64,000 bases of DNA from Photobacterium kishitanii (GTDB lineage: Bacteria; Pseudomonadota; Gammaproteobacteria; Enterobacterales; Vibrionaceae), in NCBI RefSeq assembly GCF_003026355.1, contig NZ_PYON01000001.1, positions 62,001 to 126,000 on the forward strand. Reading direction: 5' to 3'. Shown here one piece after another: positions 45,311 through 55,598 of this stretch (its first letter is position 1; each line of letters opens with the position of its first letter). The notes beneath the pieces are model-generated. The model saw only the letters and a program-made list of their open reading frames with translations. It searched no databases and was not told the origin of the DNA. The position numbers were made by a program, and so were the translations under genes.

Positions 45311-46369
45311 ATGACTAAGCGAATTCAACGCTGGTTAACTATCATGGTTACCGCATTAATAATGGCATTTTCGGTATCCACTATGGCAAGTGGTAGTGAT
45401 GCGAAGACAGCTGGTGAAGCCGTAGTAAAAAAAGAAGTGATCGGTTTTGCTGGAGCTGATTATTGGCGAATGGTGAAAGATGGGGAAAAGGGCTACACCA
45501 CATCTGGTTGGCCTGAGCACGATGTATTGATCAGTGTTCCTGGACAAACATGGTATATCCTCAAAGAAAAGTGGATGTCACCGTTAGGTGCATTAGCCAT
45601 TTTTGGTAGTCTTGTGATGGTGACGTTGGCTTATGTCGTCATTGGACCGCTTAAATTAAGTAAGCCTAAAACAGGGCGCAAAATAAAGCGTTGGAGCCGT
45701 ATTGATAGGGCATTGCACTGGAGTATGGCATTTACCTTTCTTACTTTAGGGTTCAGTGGTTTAACGCTCGTTTATGGTAAACACTTTATTAAGCCAATTG
45801 TTCCTACTGAAATTTGGGGATGGATCATTTTAGCTGCCAAACAATATCATAACTATATGGGGCCTATTTTTGCGATTCTATTGCTTGCAGTATTGGTTAA
45901 GTGGTGGCGTAAAAGTACCTTTAATAAAGTCGATCTTGAGTGGTTTAAGAAAATGGGCGGTATGGTAGGTAAGCATAAAGGCTCGCATCCATCTGCTGGT
46001 TTCTCTAACGGTGGTGAGAAAGTTATTTTCTGGTTATTGATTATCTTTGGATTTTCGATTGCTGCCAGTGGTTTTGTGTTAGATTTCCCTATATTTGATC
46101 AAACTCGCCGTGATATGGAGTTATCAAACTTACTCCATATGCTATCAGCACTTATTCTAATCTGTGGCTTTATCTTCCATATTTATATTGGTTTATTTGG
46201 TATGGAAGCTGGTCTCGATGGTATGGTTACAGGTGAAGTTGATGAAACGTGGGCACGTGAACATCATAACTTGTGGTTTGATGAGGTGAAAGATTTACCT
46301 GAAAATCAACCAGGCTATGAACCAGAAAAAACGGTTTCAGATAAACCTAAACCATCAGTCGATAGTTAA
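45311..46369 (+). CDS. Formate dehydrogenase cytochrome b556 (gamma) subunit
   Basis: A 352-residue inner-membrane subunit that accepts electrons from FdhB and reduces quinone. An N-terminal signal or anchor is followed by a ~60-residue periplasmic part, then about four to five transmembrane helices. Histidines that may bind two b hemes are seen in RALHWSMAF, KQYHNYMGP, LLHMLSALIL and FIFHIYIG. The start at MTKRIQRW has AGGAGC upstream; a longer frame from 45269 begins in the spacer and is rejected. It is the last structural gene and ends at a strong terminator. Confidence 0.9.
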   Translation: MTKRIQRWLTIMVTALIMAFSVSTMASGSDAKTAGEAVVKKEVIGFAGADYWRMVKDGEKGYTTSGWPEHDVLISVPGQTWYILKEKWMSPLGALAIFGSLVMVTLAYVVIGPLKLSKPKTGRKIKRWSRIDRALHWSMAFTFLTLGFSGLTLVYGKHFIKPIVPTEIWGWIILAAKQYHNYMGPIFAILLLAVLVKWWRKSTFNKVDLEWFKKMGGMVGKHKGSHPSAGFSNGGEKVIFWLLIIFGFSIAASGFVLDFPIFDQTRRDMELSNLLHMLSALILICGFIFHIYIGLFGMEAGLDGMVTGEVDETWAREHHNLWFDEVKDLPENQPGYEPEKTVSDKPKPSVDS

Positions 46370-46390
46370 GGTTAAGCATTAAAAACAAGG

Positions 46391-46419
46391 CCGACACAAT
46401 CCATTGTGTCGGTTTTTTT
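46391..46419 (+). terminator. Terminator of the formate dehydrogenase operon
   Basis: CCGACACAAT / ATTGTGTCGG stem with a 2-base loop followed by seven T. Confidence 0.92.
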
Positions 46420-46557
46420 ATGGTCATAATTTGTCGTTAATGACAATAAAGTATTCCTTACACTAACGTCTAATAAAAAACACCGTTAAATCATATAAAA
46501 TCAGTGGTATAAATAGGTTAGCAGGTTAATCATTATTACCAACATAAGGATGTTGTT

Positions 46558-47277
46558 ATGTTATTTCCTTACAAAAATATTGTCGTGCTAACGGGGGCAG
46601 GCATTTCAGCTGAGTCGGGGATCCGTACTTTTCGTGCTGCAGACGGATTATGGGAAGAGCATCGAGTTGAAGATGTCGCAACCCCTGAAGGATATCAACG
46701 AGATCCTGAATTGGTACAAGCTTTTTATAACGCTCGTCGAGCACAGATAGAAAACGGATCTGTTACTCCTAATGCTGCTCATTATGCATTGGCAAAATTA
46801 GAAGCTGAATTAGACGGTACAGTAACTATTGTTACTCAGAATATCGACAACCTCCACGAACGAGCGGGTAGTCATAATGTTATTCATATGCATGGTGAGC
46901 TATTAAAAGTACGTTGTTGCGAGTCAGGCCAAACATTAGAGTGGCATGGTGATTTGCATACCAGTGATCATTGCCACTGTTGCCAGATTGCAGCACCGTT
47001 ACGACCTGATATTGTGTGGTTTGGCGAAATGCCTATTGATATGGATAAAATTCATGATGCGATAGTGAAAGCGGATTTGTTTATTGCTATTGGAACATCA
47101 GGTAATGTTTATCCTGCAGCAGGGTTTGTCCATGAAGCATCATTGCAAGGAGCGCATACGATAGAGCTTAATTTAGAACCAAGTAATGTTGAAAATGAAT
47201 TTGAAGAGAAACGTTATGGTAAGGCCTCTGAATTGGTGCCAGCTTATGTCGATGAACTATTAAAAGCGCAAGAGTAA
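46558..47277 (+). CDS. cobB: NAD-dependent protein deacylase (sirtuin)
   Basis: A 239-residue class III sirtuin that removes acyl groups from lysines using [17 protein letters not shown] (13-26) binds [14 protein letters not shown] (94-104) follows, and H112 in HMHGE is the catalytic base. Cysteines C120/C121 and the CHCC group near 138-141 should bind the structural zinc. The Y57-x-x-R60 motif (FYNAR) matches that associated with succinyl-lysine recognition, so it may be a desuccinylase as well as a deacetylase. It is monocistronic between two terminators. Confidence 0.93.
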   Translation: MLFPYKNIVVLTGAGISAESGIRTFRAADGLWEEHRVEDVATPEGYQRDPELVQAFYNARRAQIENGSVTPNAAHYALAKLEAELDGTVTIVTQNIDNLHERAGSHNVIHMHGELLKVRCCESGQTLEWHGDLHTSDHCHCCQIAAPLRPDIVWFGEMPIDMDKIHDAIVKADLFIAIGTSGNVYPAAGFVHEASLQGAHTIELNLEPSNVENEFEEKRYGKASELVPAYVDELLKAQE

Positions 47278-47297
47278 AATTCATTTATCGCCATAAT

Positions 47298-47326
47298 AAA
47301 AAACCGAGCTAAATGCTCGGTTTTTT
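47298..47326. terminator. Bidirectional terminator between cobB and potD
   Basis: AAAAAACCGAGC / GCTCGGTTTTTT stem with a 5-base loop between convergent genes. Confidence 0.92.
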
Positions 47327-47351
47327 GTATTTCACTAACTAATAGCAGCGA

Positions 47352-48404
47352 TTATTCGCCAGCTTTTAGTTTTTGGAAGTACTCTTCGTAAACTTCAGTC
47401 ATAGGACCAACACTGTTCTGCCATTCGCCAGCATCCATCACTGATTGTGGTGGATAGATGCTTGGATCATTTACGAAACTTGCAGGTAATAGCTTCTTCG
47501 CTGCCTCAACAGGTGTTGGGTAACCGATTTGTAGCGCAATTTTTGCTGCAATATCTGGACGAAGTAAGAAGTTGATCATCTTGTATGCATTATCAACGTG
47601 CTTGGCATTGATTGGAATCGCAAGGTTGTCCATCCAGAAGATAGCGCCTTCTTTTGGCCATACGATATCAATTGGAGCACCTTCTTTACGTGCCATGTAT
47701 GCAGAGCCATTCCATAGCATACCTAATGACGTTTCACCTGCCATATAAGGGTTTGCAGGGAAGTCAGAGTTAAATACTAATACATTAGGCATTAGTTTTT
47801 TAAGTTCTTCGTAAGCGGCTTTAATTTGCTTCGGATCTTGCGTATTACCAGAGTAGCCTAATTTACGTAATGCAATTTGGAACACTTCACGTGCATCATC
47901 CATCATCATTAACTGACCCTGCCACTTAGGATCCCATAAATCAGCCCAGCTAGTGATTTTTGATTTATCAATCACATCAGTGTTAACACCGATGCCTGTT
48001 GCACCCCAAATGTAGGGAATTGAGTAATTGTTGTTAGGATCAAAAGGTTTATTTAAATAGTTTTTACCGATACCAGCAAAATTAGGGATTTTTGATTTGT
48101 CGATTTTCTTCAGCATACCTTCCTTACTCATTTTAGAAACGTAGTAAGTTGAAGGAACAATTAAATCGTAGCCTTTATCGTAAGTTTTTAATTTAGCGTA
48201 CATGGTCTCATTCGACTCATAAGTCGAATAAATTACTTTAATACCGGTTTCTTTTGTGAACTGTTCTAGTACATCGTTAGGGATGTATTCAGACCAGTTG
48301 TAAAAGTATAACTTATTACTATCTGAATCTGCGGCTGTAGCAATGTTCGAATACATTGATACCGCACAAACTGCACCGGCCATCATTAAAGACCATTTTT
48401 TCAT
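47352..48404 (-). CDS. potD: Polyamine-binding periplasmic protein PotD, distal copy
   Basis: A 350-residue periplasmic protein of the PotD/PotF type that delivers spermidine or putrescine to PotABC. The signal peptide ends near ATAA. The mature part begins NKLYFYNWSEYIPNDVLEQFTKETG, with TYESNETMYAKLK, LIVPSTYYVSKM and NSDFPANPYMAGETSLGMLWNGS typical of PotD; tryptophan and acidic residues for polyamine binding are conserved in pattern. GGAG lies 9 bases upstream of the ATG. It is the second of two adjacent potD-like genes, with ~310 bases and a terminator between them, so it probably has its own promoter. Confidence 0.9.
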   Translation of the reverse strand: MKKWSLMMAGAVCAVSMYSNIATAADSDSNKLYFYNWSEYIPNDVLEQFTKETGIKVIYSTYESNETMYAKLKTYDKGYDLIVPSTYYVSKMSKEGMLKKIDKSKIPNFAGIGKNYLNKPFDPNNNYSIPYIWGATGIGVNTDVIDKSKITSWADLWDPKWQGQLMMMDDAREVFQIALRKLGYSGNTQDPKQIKAAYEELKKLMPNVLVFNSDFPANPYMAGETSLGMLWNGSAYMARKEGAPIDIVWPKEGAIFWMDNLAIPINAKHVDNAYKMINFLLRPDIAAKIALQIGYPTPVEAAKKLLPASFVNDPSIYPPQSVMDAGEWQNSVGPMTEVYEEYFQKLKAGE

Positions 48405-48711
48405 TGTTGTTAGCTCCTAACTAAACAGGATATCGAGAATGTTCTCTAGCGGCTTAAACCGCTTCTCCTAATTTTGTATTGTTTAAAATAGCATGCTTTT
48501 TAAACAAATATGAATTGGTATACGTGGCTAGTATAGCAGATAAAATCATACCTCCATCACAAATATAAACAGTTGAATGAGATATTTGTTTGCATAGCAT
48601 TGATTAATAACAGGTAGTTAACTTTTATATAATATTGTTATACAAATGGATAAGAGAAGATTGTATAAAATCAGAAAAAACCGCCAAATTTGGCGGTTTA
48701 AATGAAACATT
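48405..48711. other. 307-bp intergenic region between the two potD genes
   Basis: Contains the terminator of the upstream potD copy (48678-48699) and presumably a promoter for the distal copy. No coding frame. Confidence 0.5.
48678..48699 (-). terminator. Terminator after the proximal potD copy
   Basis: A 22-bp perfect palindrome AAACCGCCAAATTTGGCGG plus TTT, followed on the minus strand by more T, 13 bases past the stop. Confidence 0.88.
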
Positions 48712-49746
48712 TTACTGATTTGCTTTTAACTCTAAAAAATAAGTTTCATAGCGAATATTCATTTCGCCCACTGAATCTTGCCATTCTCCACGATCCAGAT
48801 CTGCTTGGGGTGGGAATAATGTTGGGTTATCTTTATATTTAGCATTCGATTTTTCAACGGCAGTGAGATAGCCCGTCTGCTCCGATATTTGTGCTGCAAT
48901 ATCTGGACGTAATAGGAAATCAATCATCTTATGGGCAGCATCAACATTTTGTGCATTTTTAGCAATAGCTAAACTATCAACCCAAAAAATCCCACCTTCT
49001 TTAGGCCAAATAAGTTTAATTGGTAATCCTTCTTTTTGCGCGGCTGCTGCAGAACCATTCCATAGCATGCCTAAACCAACCTCACCAGCTAGGTAGGGTA
49101 CTGCTGGATTATCTGAGTTAAAGACTAATACATTAGGCATTAATTTTTTTAATTCTTCTTTAGCCTCATCAATCTCTTTAGGATTAGTTGTATTGCCTGA
49201 GTAACCTAATTTGCGTAATGCAATATGGAACACCTCACGAGTATCGTCCATTAGCATTAATTGACCTTTAAGTTCTGGGCTCCATAAATCAGCCCAACTA
49301 TCAAAGTCATCAGGGTTATACATATCAGTGTTTACGGCAAGGCCTGTCATGGCAATAACATGAGGAATAGAATAATCGTTATTAGGATCAAACGGCTTAT
49401 TTAGGTAATTGCTATCTAATTGATTAAAGTTGGTAAGTTTGGTCTTATCAATTTTTTGTAGCATCCCTTCATCACGCATTTTTGCTACAAAATAGGTTGA
49501 TGGCACTACTAAATCATAACTACTTGGATGCGCTAGCAATTTTGAATACATTGTTTCGTTCGATTCGTAAGTCGAATAAATTACTTTAATGCCCGTTTCT
49601 TTTGTGAATTGCTCGCGCAGTTCAGTCGAGATGTAGGGGCCCCAGTTCATAAATACTAATTGTTTATCTTTAGTATTTTCAGCAAAAACATTGATGCTTG
49701 CAGATAGCAGCACAGTACTAATAAAAAGGGATGGCCATTTTTTCAT
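48712..49746 (-). CDS. potD: Polyamine-binding periplasmic protein PotD, proximal copy
   Basis: A 344-residue paralogue of the neighbouring PotD with the same layout: signal peptide ending near VFAE, then QLVFMNWGPYISTELREQFTKETG and the shared TYESNETMYSKL, GYSGNT, LMPNVLVFNSD and GMLWNGSA motifs. Differences in the entry region (NWGPYIS against NWSEYIP) may mean a different polyamine preference; Vibrio species use spermidine and norspermidine. The internal ATG at 49746 is chosen as it begins the signal peptide. It lies behind potC, separated by a terminator-like hairpin. Confidence 0.9.
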   Translation of the reverse strand: MKKWPSLFISTVLLSASINVFAENTKDKQLVFMNWGPYISTELREQFTKETGIKVIYSTYESNETMYSKLLAHPSSYDLVVPSTYFVAKMRDEGMLQKIDKTKLTNFNQLDSNYLNKPFDPNNDYSIPHVIAMTGLAVNTDMYNPDDFDSWADLWSPELKGQLMLMDDTREVFHIALRKLGYSGNTTNPKEIDEAKEELKKLMPNVLVFNSDNPAVPYLAGEVGLGMLWNGSAAAAQKEGLPIKLIWPKEGGIFWVDSLAIAKNAQNVDAAHKMIDFLLRPDIAAQISEQTGYLTAVEKSNAKYKDNPTLFPPQADLDRGEWQDSVGEMNIRYETYFLELKANQ

Positions 49747-49890
49747 TAACGTATCTTCATCATGATTTGAGAGAAAAGAGGAGCGCAATTTAGAGCAAGT
49801 TTGATGAGATTAGTAGTAAAAAAATGTGTCCATTTGTAACCGGATATTTGGCTGCTAATTAAAGAATAAATGAGAAGGGATGTATAAAAA

Positions 49891-49919
49891 AATGGCTAAC
49901 TTTAAGTAAGTTAGCCATT
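49891..49919 (-). terminator. Terminator-like hairpin after potC
   Basis: AATGGCTAACTT / AAGTTAGCCATT with a 5-base loop, followed on the minus strand by a T run. Confidence 0.82.
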
Positions 49920-49942
49920 CAATAATCGTTAAAGCGTTTAGA

Positions 49943-50710
49943 TTACTTTTTTTCTCTTGCGAGTAATTGCGAACAAATTACAAGGAATAATGAAATGACC
50001 AGCATAATGGTTGCTAATGCATTAACCTCTGGAGAAATACCAACTTTAACCATTGAGTAAATCTTTAAAGGTAGAATTTCATAACTCGGCCCAGTAACGA
50101 ACGAGCTCACAATTACGTCATCAAGTGACAGTGTAAAGCTTAGTAACCAACCAGCAGCAACAGCAGGTTTAGCTAGTGGTAGGATAATTTTCTTTAAAAT
50201 TACCCATTCACTTGCACCTAAGTCACGCGCGGCTTCAAGCATTTTTACATCGAAACCTTTCAAACGACTATAAACAGTTACTACAACAAACGGCAGACAA
50301 AAAGTAATATGCGATAGTAATAACGTTAAGAAACCAAGATTAGCCCCAAGTAATAGGAACAAAGCCAGTAACGAGATTGCCATTACAATATCAGGAGACA
50401 TCATTACTAAAAATAACATACCTGACACGAACTTCTTGCCTTTGAAGTTATAACGAAATAGGGCAACAGCTGTCAAACTACCAATCAACGATGCTGCAGT
50501 TGCTGAAATCACGGCAATTGTAATTGAGTGCCCAGCAGCTTGCATCAAGCTATCATTATTGACGAGTTCTTCATACCACTTGGTGGTAAAGCCACCCCAT
50601 TTCATACCAAACTTACTGGCATTAAATGAGTTAACGATCAAGATTATAATAGGGGCATATAAAAATGCATATACCACTGACATAAAGCTGAATTTAAAGA
50701 AACGACCCAT
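49943..50710 (-). CDS. potC: Polyamine ABC transporter permease PotC
   Basis: A 255-residue inner-membrane permease with about six helices and the ABC coupling motif [26 protein letters not shown] in pieces near 160-185. VYAFLYAPIIILIVNSFNASKFGMKWGGFTTKWY at the N-terminus is typical of PotC. With PotB it forms the channel for spermidine/putrescine uptake. Its start overlaps the potB stop by one base, so the two are translationally coupled. Confidence 0.93.
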   Translation of the reverse strand: MGRFFKFSFMSVVYAFLYAPIIILIVNSFNASKFGMKWGGFTTKWYEELVNNDSLMQAAGHSITIAVISATAASLIGSLTAVALFRYNFKGKKFVSGMLFLVMMSPDIVMAISLLALFLLLGANLGFLTLLLSHITFCLPFVVVTVYSRLKGFDVKMLEAARDLGASEWVILKKIILPLAKPAVAAGWLLSFTLSLDDVIVSSFVTGPSYEILPLKIYSMVKVGISPEVNALATIMLVISLFLVICSQLLAREKK

Positions 50711-51567
50711 TATTCAAGCTCCACTTTCTTGTTCAGTAATTTTCCTGCTCGATAGTAGGCATATAGCATAATTGCCATCGCTAACGTCAGTGCGATACTG
50801 GTTGCAGAGCCGAATGGCCAGTCTCGCGCATTGAGCACTTGACTCTTAATCACGTTACCAATTAGTAAGTTTTTCGCGCCACCAAGTAGATCTGCTACAT
50901 AGAACATACCTAATGCAGGTAGCAACACTAATAAACAACCAGCAATTATACCTGGCATTGTTAGTGGGAAAATAACTTTGATAAATGTTTGAAACTTATT
51001 CGCACCTAAATCTCGAGCGGCTTCGATATAGTTATTATCAAGCTTTTCTATGGCCGAGTACAAAGGTAACACCATGAATGGCAATAGAATGTAAACTAAG
51101 CCGATCATTACTGCATATTCGGTGTACATGATGCGAATGGGCTTATCGATAATATCTAAGTACATTAACGCATTATTTAGAATACCACGTGTACCGAGCA
51201 TCAGCTTTAAGCCATATGTACGGATTAGCGAGTTAGTCCAAAAGGGTACAATAACCAAAAACAGCATAAATGGACGCCATTTTTCAGGCATCTTGGCAAT
51301 GGCATACGCAAAAGGGTAACCAATCAACAAACATAATAACGTTGCTGTAATTGCCATATTAAATGAGTGCAAAAGTACTTTTGCATACATTGGATCGAAA
51401 AGACGTTCGTAGTTATCTAGTGTGAACACCATTTTGATCAGGTTTGCATCATCACGGGTTAAAAAACTCGTGCCGATAATCATAAGGTTTGGTACAAATA
51501 CAAACAGTAGTAACCAACTTACAACAATCGTTATGATGATGTTTTGGAGATTAAACTTCTTGCTCAT
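50710..51567 (-). CDS. potB: Polyamine ABC transporter permease PotB
   Basis: A 285-residue permease with about six transmembrane helices and the EAA-type coupling loop [21 protein letters not shown]. The N-terminal region with [15 protein letters not shown] and the [26 protein letters not shown] segment match PotB. It overlaps potA by 17 bases upstream and potC by 1 base downstream. Confidence 0.93.
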   Translation of the reverse strand: MSKKFNLQNIIITIVVSWLLLFVFVPNLMIIGTSFLTRDDANLIKMVFTLDNYERLFDPMYAKVLLHSFNMAITATLLCLLIGYPFAYAIAKMPEKWRPFMLFLVIVPFWTNSLIRTYGLKLMLGTRGILNNALMYLDIIDKPIRIMYTEYAVMIGLVYILLPFMVLPLYSAIEKLDNNYIEAARDLGANKFQTFIKVIFPLTMPGIIAGCLLVLLPALGMFYVADLLGGAKNLLIGNVIKSQVLNARDWPFGSATSIALTLAMAIMLYAYYRAGKLLNKKVELE

Positions 51568-52669
51568 CTGCTAGCACCACTTCCCAACTTTCAACCCAAG
51601 TAATGGCAACTTTTTGATCAAGAGAGTGGTCTACGTCAGGATCATCTTCATTGAAGAACTCACTAACCATTACCGATTTTCCTGAATCTAGCTGTACCAC
51701 AGAATCAAGCGTCATACCTTTATAGGTACGCTCTTTAACTTTGCCTAAAATGCCCGTTGTTTGATCGCCGTTATGAATTTCTTCAATACGAATATCTTCT
51801 GGACGTAAAAGCACTTTCACTTTATCGCCAATGGCAACATCAAGTTCACAGTGAATTAAAGAGTGACGACCTTCTAAATCTGCCATAATACGCTTACTGT
51901 CTAAGCGTTCTTTAACGATAGCATCAAACACGTTGATTTCGCCGATAAAGTGAGCAACAAACAGGTTGGTCGGCTCTTCGTAAATTTCACGAGGACTGCC
52001 ATCTTGTTCAACATAACCATCACGCATAACGATGATACGGTCGGACATTGAAAGTGCTTCTTCCTGATCGTGAGTTACGAAAATAAAGGTAATGCCAAGT
52101 TTTCGCTGAAGTTGTTTCAGTTCAAGCTGCATTTGTTTACGTAATTTGTAATCAAGTGCAGAAAGTGATTCATCAAGCAAAAGAACTTTTGGTTTGTTAA
52201 CAACTGCGCGTGCAATCGCAACACGTTGTTGTTGACCACCTGACAATTGATGAGGTTTACGAGGGGCAAATTTATCAAGTTGCACCATACGCAATGCTTC
52301 CATAACTCGAGGTTCAATTTCACTCGATGGCACTTTTTGCATGCGTAAACCAAACGCGACGTTCTCAAACACTGTCATATGTGGAAACAGTGCATAACTC
52401 TGAAACACCGTATTAACTAGACGTTGTTCAGCTGGAATGTCAGTAACATCTTTGCCATCGATTGTGATCTGCCCATTATCAGCAGTCTCAAAACCAGCAA
52501 TTAGACGAAGTACTGTGGTTTTACCACAGCCTGATGGACCTAGGATGGTTAAAAATTCACCATCGTTTACGTCTAGGTCCAAACCTGTAATGATTTGCTT
52601 ACCGTCAAAGCTTTTGCTAAGACCCTTCAGCTGGATTACAGGTTTCTTAGATGTTTTTGCAACGTTCAA
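51551..52669 (-). CDS. potA: Polyamine ABC transporter ATP-binding protein PotA
   Basis: A 372-residue ATPase that powers polyamine uptake. Walker [10 protein letters not shown], the Q-loop [11 protein letters not shown], signature [14 protein letters not shown] and Walker B VLLLDES lie in the first ~175 residues. The C-terminal ~130 residues form a TOBE-type regulatory domain with [11 protein letters not shown] and [10 protein letters not shown]. The start appears to be TTG, with GGAG 11-12 bases upstream; no ATG lies near. potABC overlap each other, and the two potD genes follow behind hairpins. Confidence 0.92.
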   Translation of the reverse strand: MNVAKTSKKPVIQLKGLSKSFDGKQIITGLDLDVNDGEFLTILGPSGCGKTTVLRLIAGFETADNGQITIDGKDVTDIPAEQRLVNTVFQSYALFPHMTVFENVAFGLRMQKVPSSEIEPRVMEALRMVQLDKFAPRKPHQLSGGQQQRVAIARAVVNKPKVLLLDESLSALDYKLRKQMQLELKQLQRKLGITFIFVTHDQEEALSMSDRIIVMRDGYVEQDGSPREIYEEPTNLFVAHFIGEINVFDAIVKERLDSKRIMADLEGRHSLIHCELDVAIGDKVKVLLRPEDIRIEEIHNGDQTTGILGKVKERTYKGMTLDSVVQLDSGKSVMVSEFFNEDDPDVDHSLDQKVAITWVESWEVVLADEQEV

Positions 52670-53064
52670 TTCTACGTTATCTCCACCTTGGGACTGATTG
52701 GTTAAGCCCCAATATTTTGGCTAAAATTAGGGGCGCATAATAGACCTGTAGTCTTTCAATTTAAAGCGTTTTCTCACTAAATTTATAGATTAACTGCTAC
52801 TTACGTTAATGATAGCACGTTGATTCCTAGCAATAGGGGCACTATTACAAATAATACTGAAAAAATAAATTACGATTCAGTCAATAATAATAACGCTTTA
52901 TTTTTACGCCCAAAAATTTATTACTTATGTTCAATCATAGTGAATGCGTTTCTTATAAAATAGAAAAAAGCGGTAGTTATCGCCTTACGATTGATTTATT
53001 GTCCGTTTTTCATGCAGTAACGGGGGGTTGAAATAAATTTTTACGCGAATAGTGTTTTTGTACA
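52670..53064. other. 395-bp divergent region between potA and a membrane protein gene
   Basis: AT-rich region that must carry the pot operon promoter and that of the plus-strand gene. No clear operator, RNA structure or small gene was recognised. Confidence 0.4.
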
Positions 53065-53946
53065 ATGATGAGTAACGTACAATACGCTTACACAAATAAT
53101 GATGATATGAGTATGAAAGAGACAACTAAAAAAAGTTTTCATGTTGGCGGTTCAATCGAAAAAGCAATGGTTGGCGATGTTGAGCTACAGCCAATAGCTG
53201 TTCTTCAAGAAGCGTTTAAGATAACAGCAAAGAATTTCACTAAGTTTTTACCTGCTGTTATTTGTTTGTTTATTGCACAGATTGCATTGTTACTTTTAAG
53301 CCTAAAAATACAGTTAGGTAACCCTAGTGTATTTTTTGACGCCTTTATTACGGGAAAGGGATTTACAGCAGATATTTTGAAAGCAGGCTTTATGGCTAAC
53401 TTTTGGTCTGATGTTTTGATTGCTCCTTTATATGTTGGTGTTAGCTTAATGGCGCTTAATCATTCAGTAGGGCTACCAACGAAACCTAGTCAAATCGTTA
53501 AAGGTTTTTCGTTCACATTAGTATCTATTATTACTATGTTATTAATTTCCTCAATTCAGGGGATTGGTAGCAGTATCTTCCCATTGGTAGGGTTATTTTT
53601 AACAATGGCATTAAGCATGGCCATTTTACTCGTATGTGAGAAGCGAGTAACACCGATTAAAGCGATTCAATATTCATTTATGGCGACTGTTCGAAAAGTT
53701 ATGCCAATGACTGCAATTTATTTAGTCGTAATGATCTTGTTTTTTGTATCTATTGTTACTGCGGGTATTGGTTTAATTTGGACATTACCATTTTTCTTTA
53801 ATGTGAAAGCTATTATCTATCGTAATATGTTTGGTATTACATTACAGGTTACAGCAGCAATACCAAAAGTGGATGGGAATAAACCTGAATCAAAGTCTGA
53901 TAATAATGTCAGTGAGCCGATTAACAATGATACGTTTAATGCGTAA
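53065..53946 (+). CDS. Multi-pass membrane protein of unknown function
   Basis: A 293-residue inner-membrane protein. After ~55 polar residues come five or six hydrophobic segments (for example FLPAVICLFIAQIALLLLSL, then TLVSIITMLLISSIQGIGSS and PMTAIYLVVMILFFVSIVTAG), and a hydrophilic Ser/Asn/Asp-rich tail. The arrangement resembles YciC/BPSS1780-like membrane proteins, without certainty. It is divergent from potA, and nothing shows a link to polyamines. Tandem ATG codons begin the gene without a strong ribosome-binding site; M17 (53113) is another possible start. Confidence 0.65.
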   Translation: MMSNVQYAYTNNDDMSMKETTKKSFHVGGSIEKAMVGDVELQPIAVLQEAFKITAKNFTKFLPAVICLFIAQIALLLLSLKIQLGNPSVFFDAFITGKGFTADILKAGFMANFWSDVLIAPLYVGVSLMALNHSVGLPTKPSQIVKGFSFTLVSIITMLLISSIQGIGSSIFPLVGLFLTMALSMAILLVCEKRVTPIKAIQYSFMATVRKVMPMTAIYLVVMILFFVSIVTAGIGLIWTLPFFFNVKAIIYRNMFGITLQVTAAIPKVDGNKPESKSDNNVSEPINNDTFNA

Positions 53947-54248
53947 TTTAATGATAATAGCTCCAAAAAGCTCCTTTAAATAAGGGGCTTTTTTTTAACA
54001 CAAAAACCTAACGCACTATAACTTTATAATTGTATCATTATTTCAAAATATCAATCTATTTAAAATAGTCAAAAACTATATGAATTTAAGAAGTAGTGCC
54101 TCTTATTTAAAAACAGGGACTAATTTTACAAAAAAGAATCACAAATGATGATGTATCTCAATGCCATTTGCTAACTATTCAATAATAATATTATTAATAG
54201 TAAATAGTGGCAGTACAAGCTGTCAGCTTCAGCAATAAAGGTTATTTA
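53947..54248. other. 302-bp intergenic region upstream of pepT
   Basis: Contains the terminator of the membrane protein gene and the pepT promoter region. It is AT-rich; no further gene is seen. Confidence 0.4.
53965..53996 (+). terminator. Terminator of the membrane protein gene
   Basis: AAAAAGCTCCTT / AAGGGGCTTTTT stem (one mispair) with a 5-base loop and an extended T tail. Confidence 0.85.
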
Positions 54249-55478
54249 ATGGATAAGTTAATAGAACGTTTTTTACGATATGTGAGCTTTGATACTCAAT
54301 CTAACGGTGCAGTTTCCTCTTGTCCTAGTACATCAGGACAGCGTGTATTAGCTGAAGTGCTTCAATCGGAAATGGTTGAACTTGGACTCAGTGACATTTC
54401 TCTAGATGATAATGGCTATATTACTGCACGATTACCCGCAAATATGGCGGGTGATATTCCAGCAATTGGCTTTATTGCTCATATGGATACAGCACCGGAT
54501 GCATCAGGTAAAAATGTTCGTCCACAGCTGGTTGAAAACTACCGCGGTGGTGATATTGCTTTAGGAATAGGGGATGAGGTGTTATCACCATTCCAATATC
54601 CCGATCTTAATAAGTTACATGGTCACAATATTATTACGACAGACGGAACAACCTTGCTCGGTGCTGATAATAAAGCGGGAGTTGCTGAGATAATGACGGC
54701 TATCGCTTATCTTATTGCTAACCCTAACATTAAGCATGGTGATATTTGCATTGGTTTTACACCTGATGAAGAAATCGGGCGTGGTGCGAATCTGTTTGAC
54801 GTTGAAAAATTTGGGGCGCAGTGGGCTTATACTATCGATGGTGGTCCAATTGGTGAGTTGGAGTATGAAAACTTCAATGCAACCTCTGCAGATGTTATTT
54901 GCCATGGCGTAAATGTACATCCAGGTACAGCAAAAAATAAAATGGTTAACTCCATGAATATTGCGGCACAGTTTCAATTAATGATGCCAGCAGATGAAAC
55001 GCCTGAATGCACTGATGGTTATCAAGGTTTTTATCACCTTAAATCAATGAACCCATCAGTTGCTCGCACTGAGCTTGGCTACATTATTCGCGATTTTAGC
55101 CGTGAAGGGCAGGAACAGCGCAAAGCCTTTATGCAACAGAAAGTTGATGAACTAAATCTACAGCTTGAAAAAGGGCGCGTAGAGTTGGTGTTGACCGATT
55201 CATATTTCAATATGCGTGAAATGGTAGAGCCATACCCACATATTATTGAATTAGCGAAATCAGCAATGATTGAATGCGATATACAACCAGAGATCAAACC
55301 GATTCGAGGTGGTACAGATGGTGCGCGTTTATCATTTAAAGGATTACCATGCCCGAATATCTTTACTGGCGGTTATAACTTTCATGGTATTCATGAGTTT
55401 ATTACTGTCGAAGGGATGGAAAAGGCAGTGAATGTGATCGTAAAATTAGCTGAAAAAACAGCAGAAAAATATAGCTGA
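54249..55478 (+). CDS. pepT: Peptidase T (tripeptide aminopeptidase)
   Basis: A 409-residue cytosolic M20-family zinc aminopeptidase, one residue off the E. coli length. Metal- and acid-base residues are seen in [50 protein letters not shown] and [12 protein letters not shown]. It releases N-terminal residues from tripeptides. The ATG at 54249 has AAAGG nearby; a longer frame from 54207 adds 14 residues not found in the family. It is monocistronic with a terminator. Confidence 0.95.
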   Translation: MDKLIERFLRYVSFDTQSNGAVSSCPSTSGQRVLAEVLQSEMVELGLSDISLDDNGYITARLPANMAGDIPAIGFIAHMDTAPDASGKNVRPQLVENYRGGDIALGIGDEVLSPFQYPDLNKLHGHNIITTDGTTLLGADNKAGVAEIMTAIAYLIANPNIKHGDICIGFTPDEEIGRGANLFDVEKFGAQWAYTIDGGPIGELEYENFNATSADVICHGVNVHPGTAKNKMVNSMNIAAQFQLMMPADETPECTDGYQGFYHLKSMNPSVARTELGYIIRDFSREGQEQRKAFMQQKVDELNLQLEKGRVELVLTDSYFNMREMVEPYPHIIELAKSAMIECDIQPEIKPIRGGTDGARLSFKGLPCPNIFTGGYNFHGIHEFITVEGMEKAVNVIVKLAEKTAEKYS

Positions 55479-55491
55479 TTTAACAATCAAT

Positions 55492-55519
55492 AAATGCCCT
55501 TTATTTAAAGGGCATTTTT
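55492..55519 (+). terminator. Terminator of pepT
   Basis: ATGCCCTTTA / TAAAGGGCAT stem with a 2-base loop and a T tail, 15 bases beyond the stop. Confidence 0.88.
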
Positions 55520-55598
55520 ATAAATGAAATTATGCTCTTAAGAAAAGTAGAGATAAAAATGAAAAAAGTCGTTGTGCGATTTGAAGAACGAACAATAT

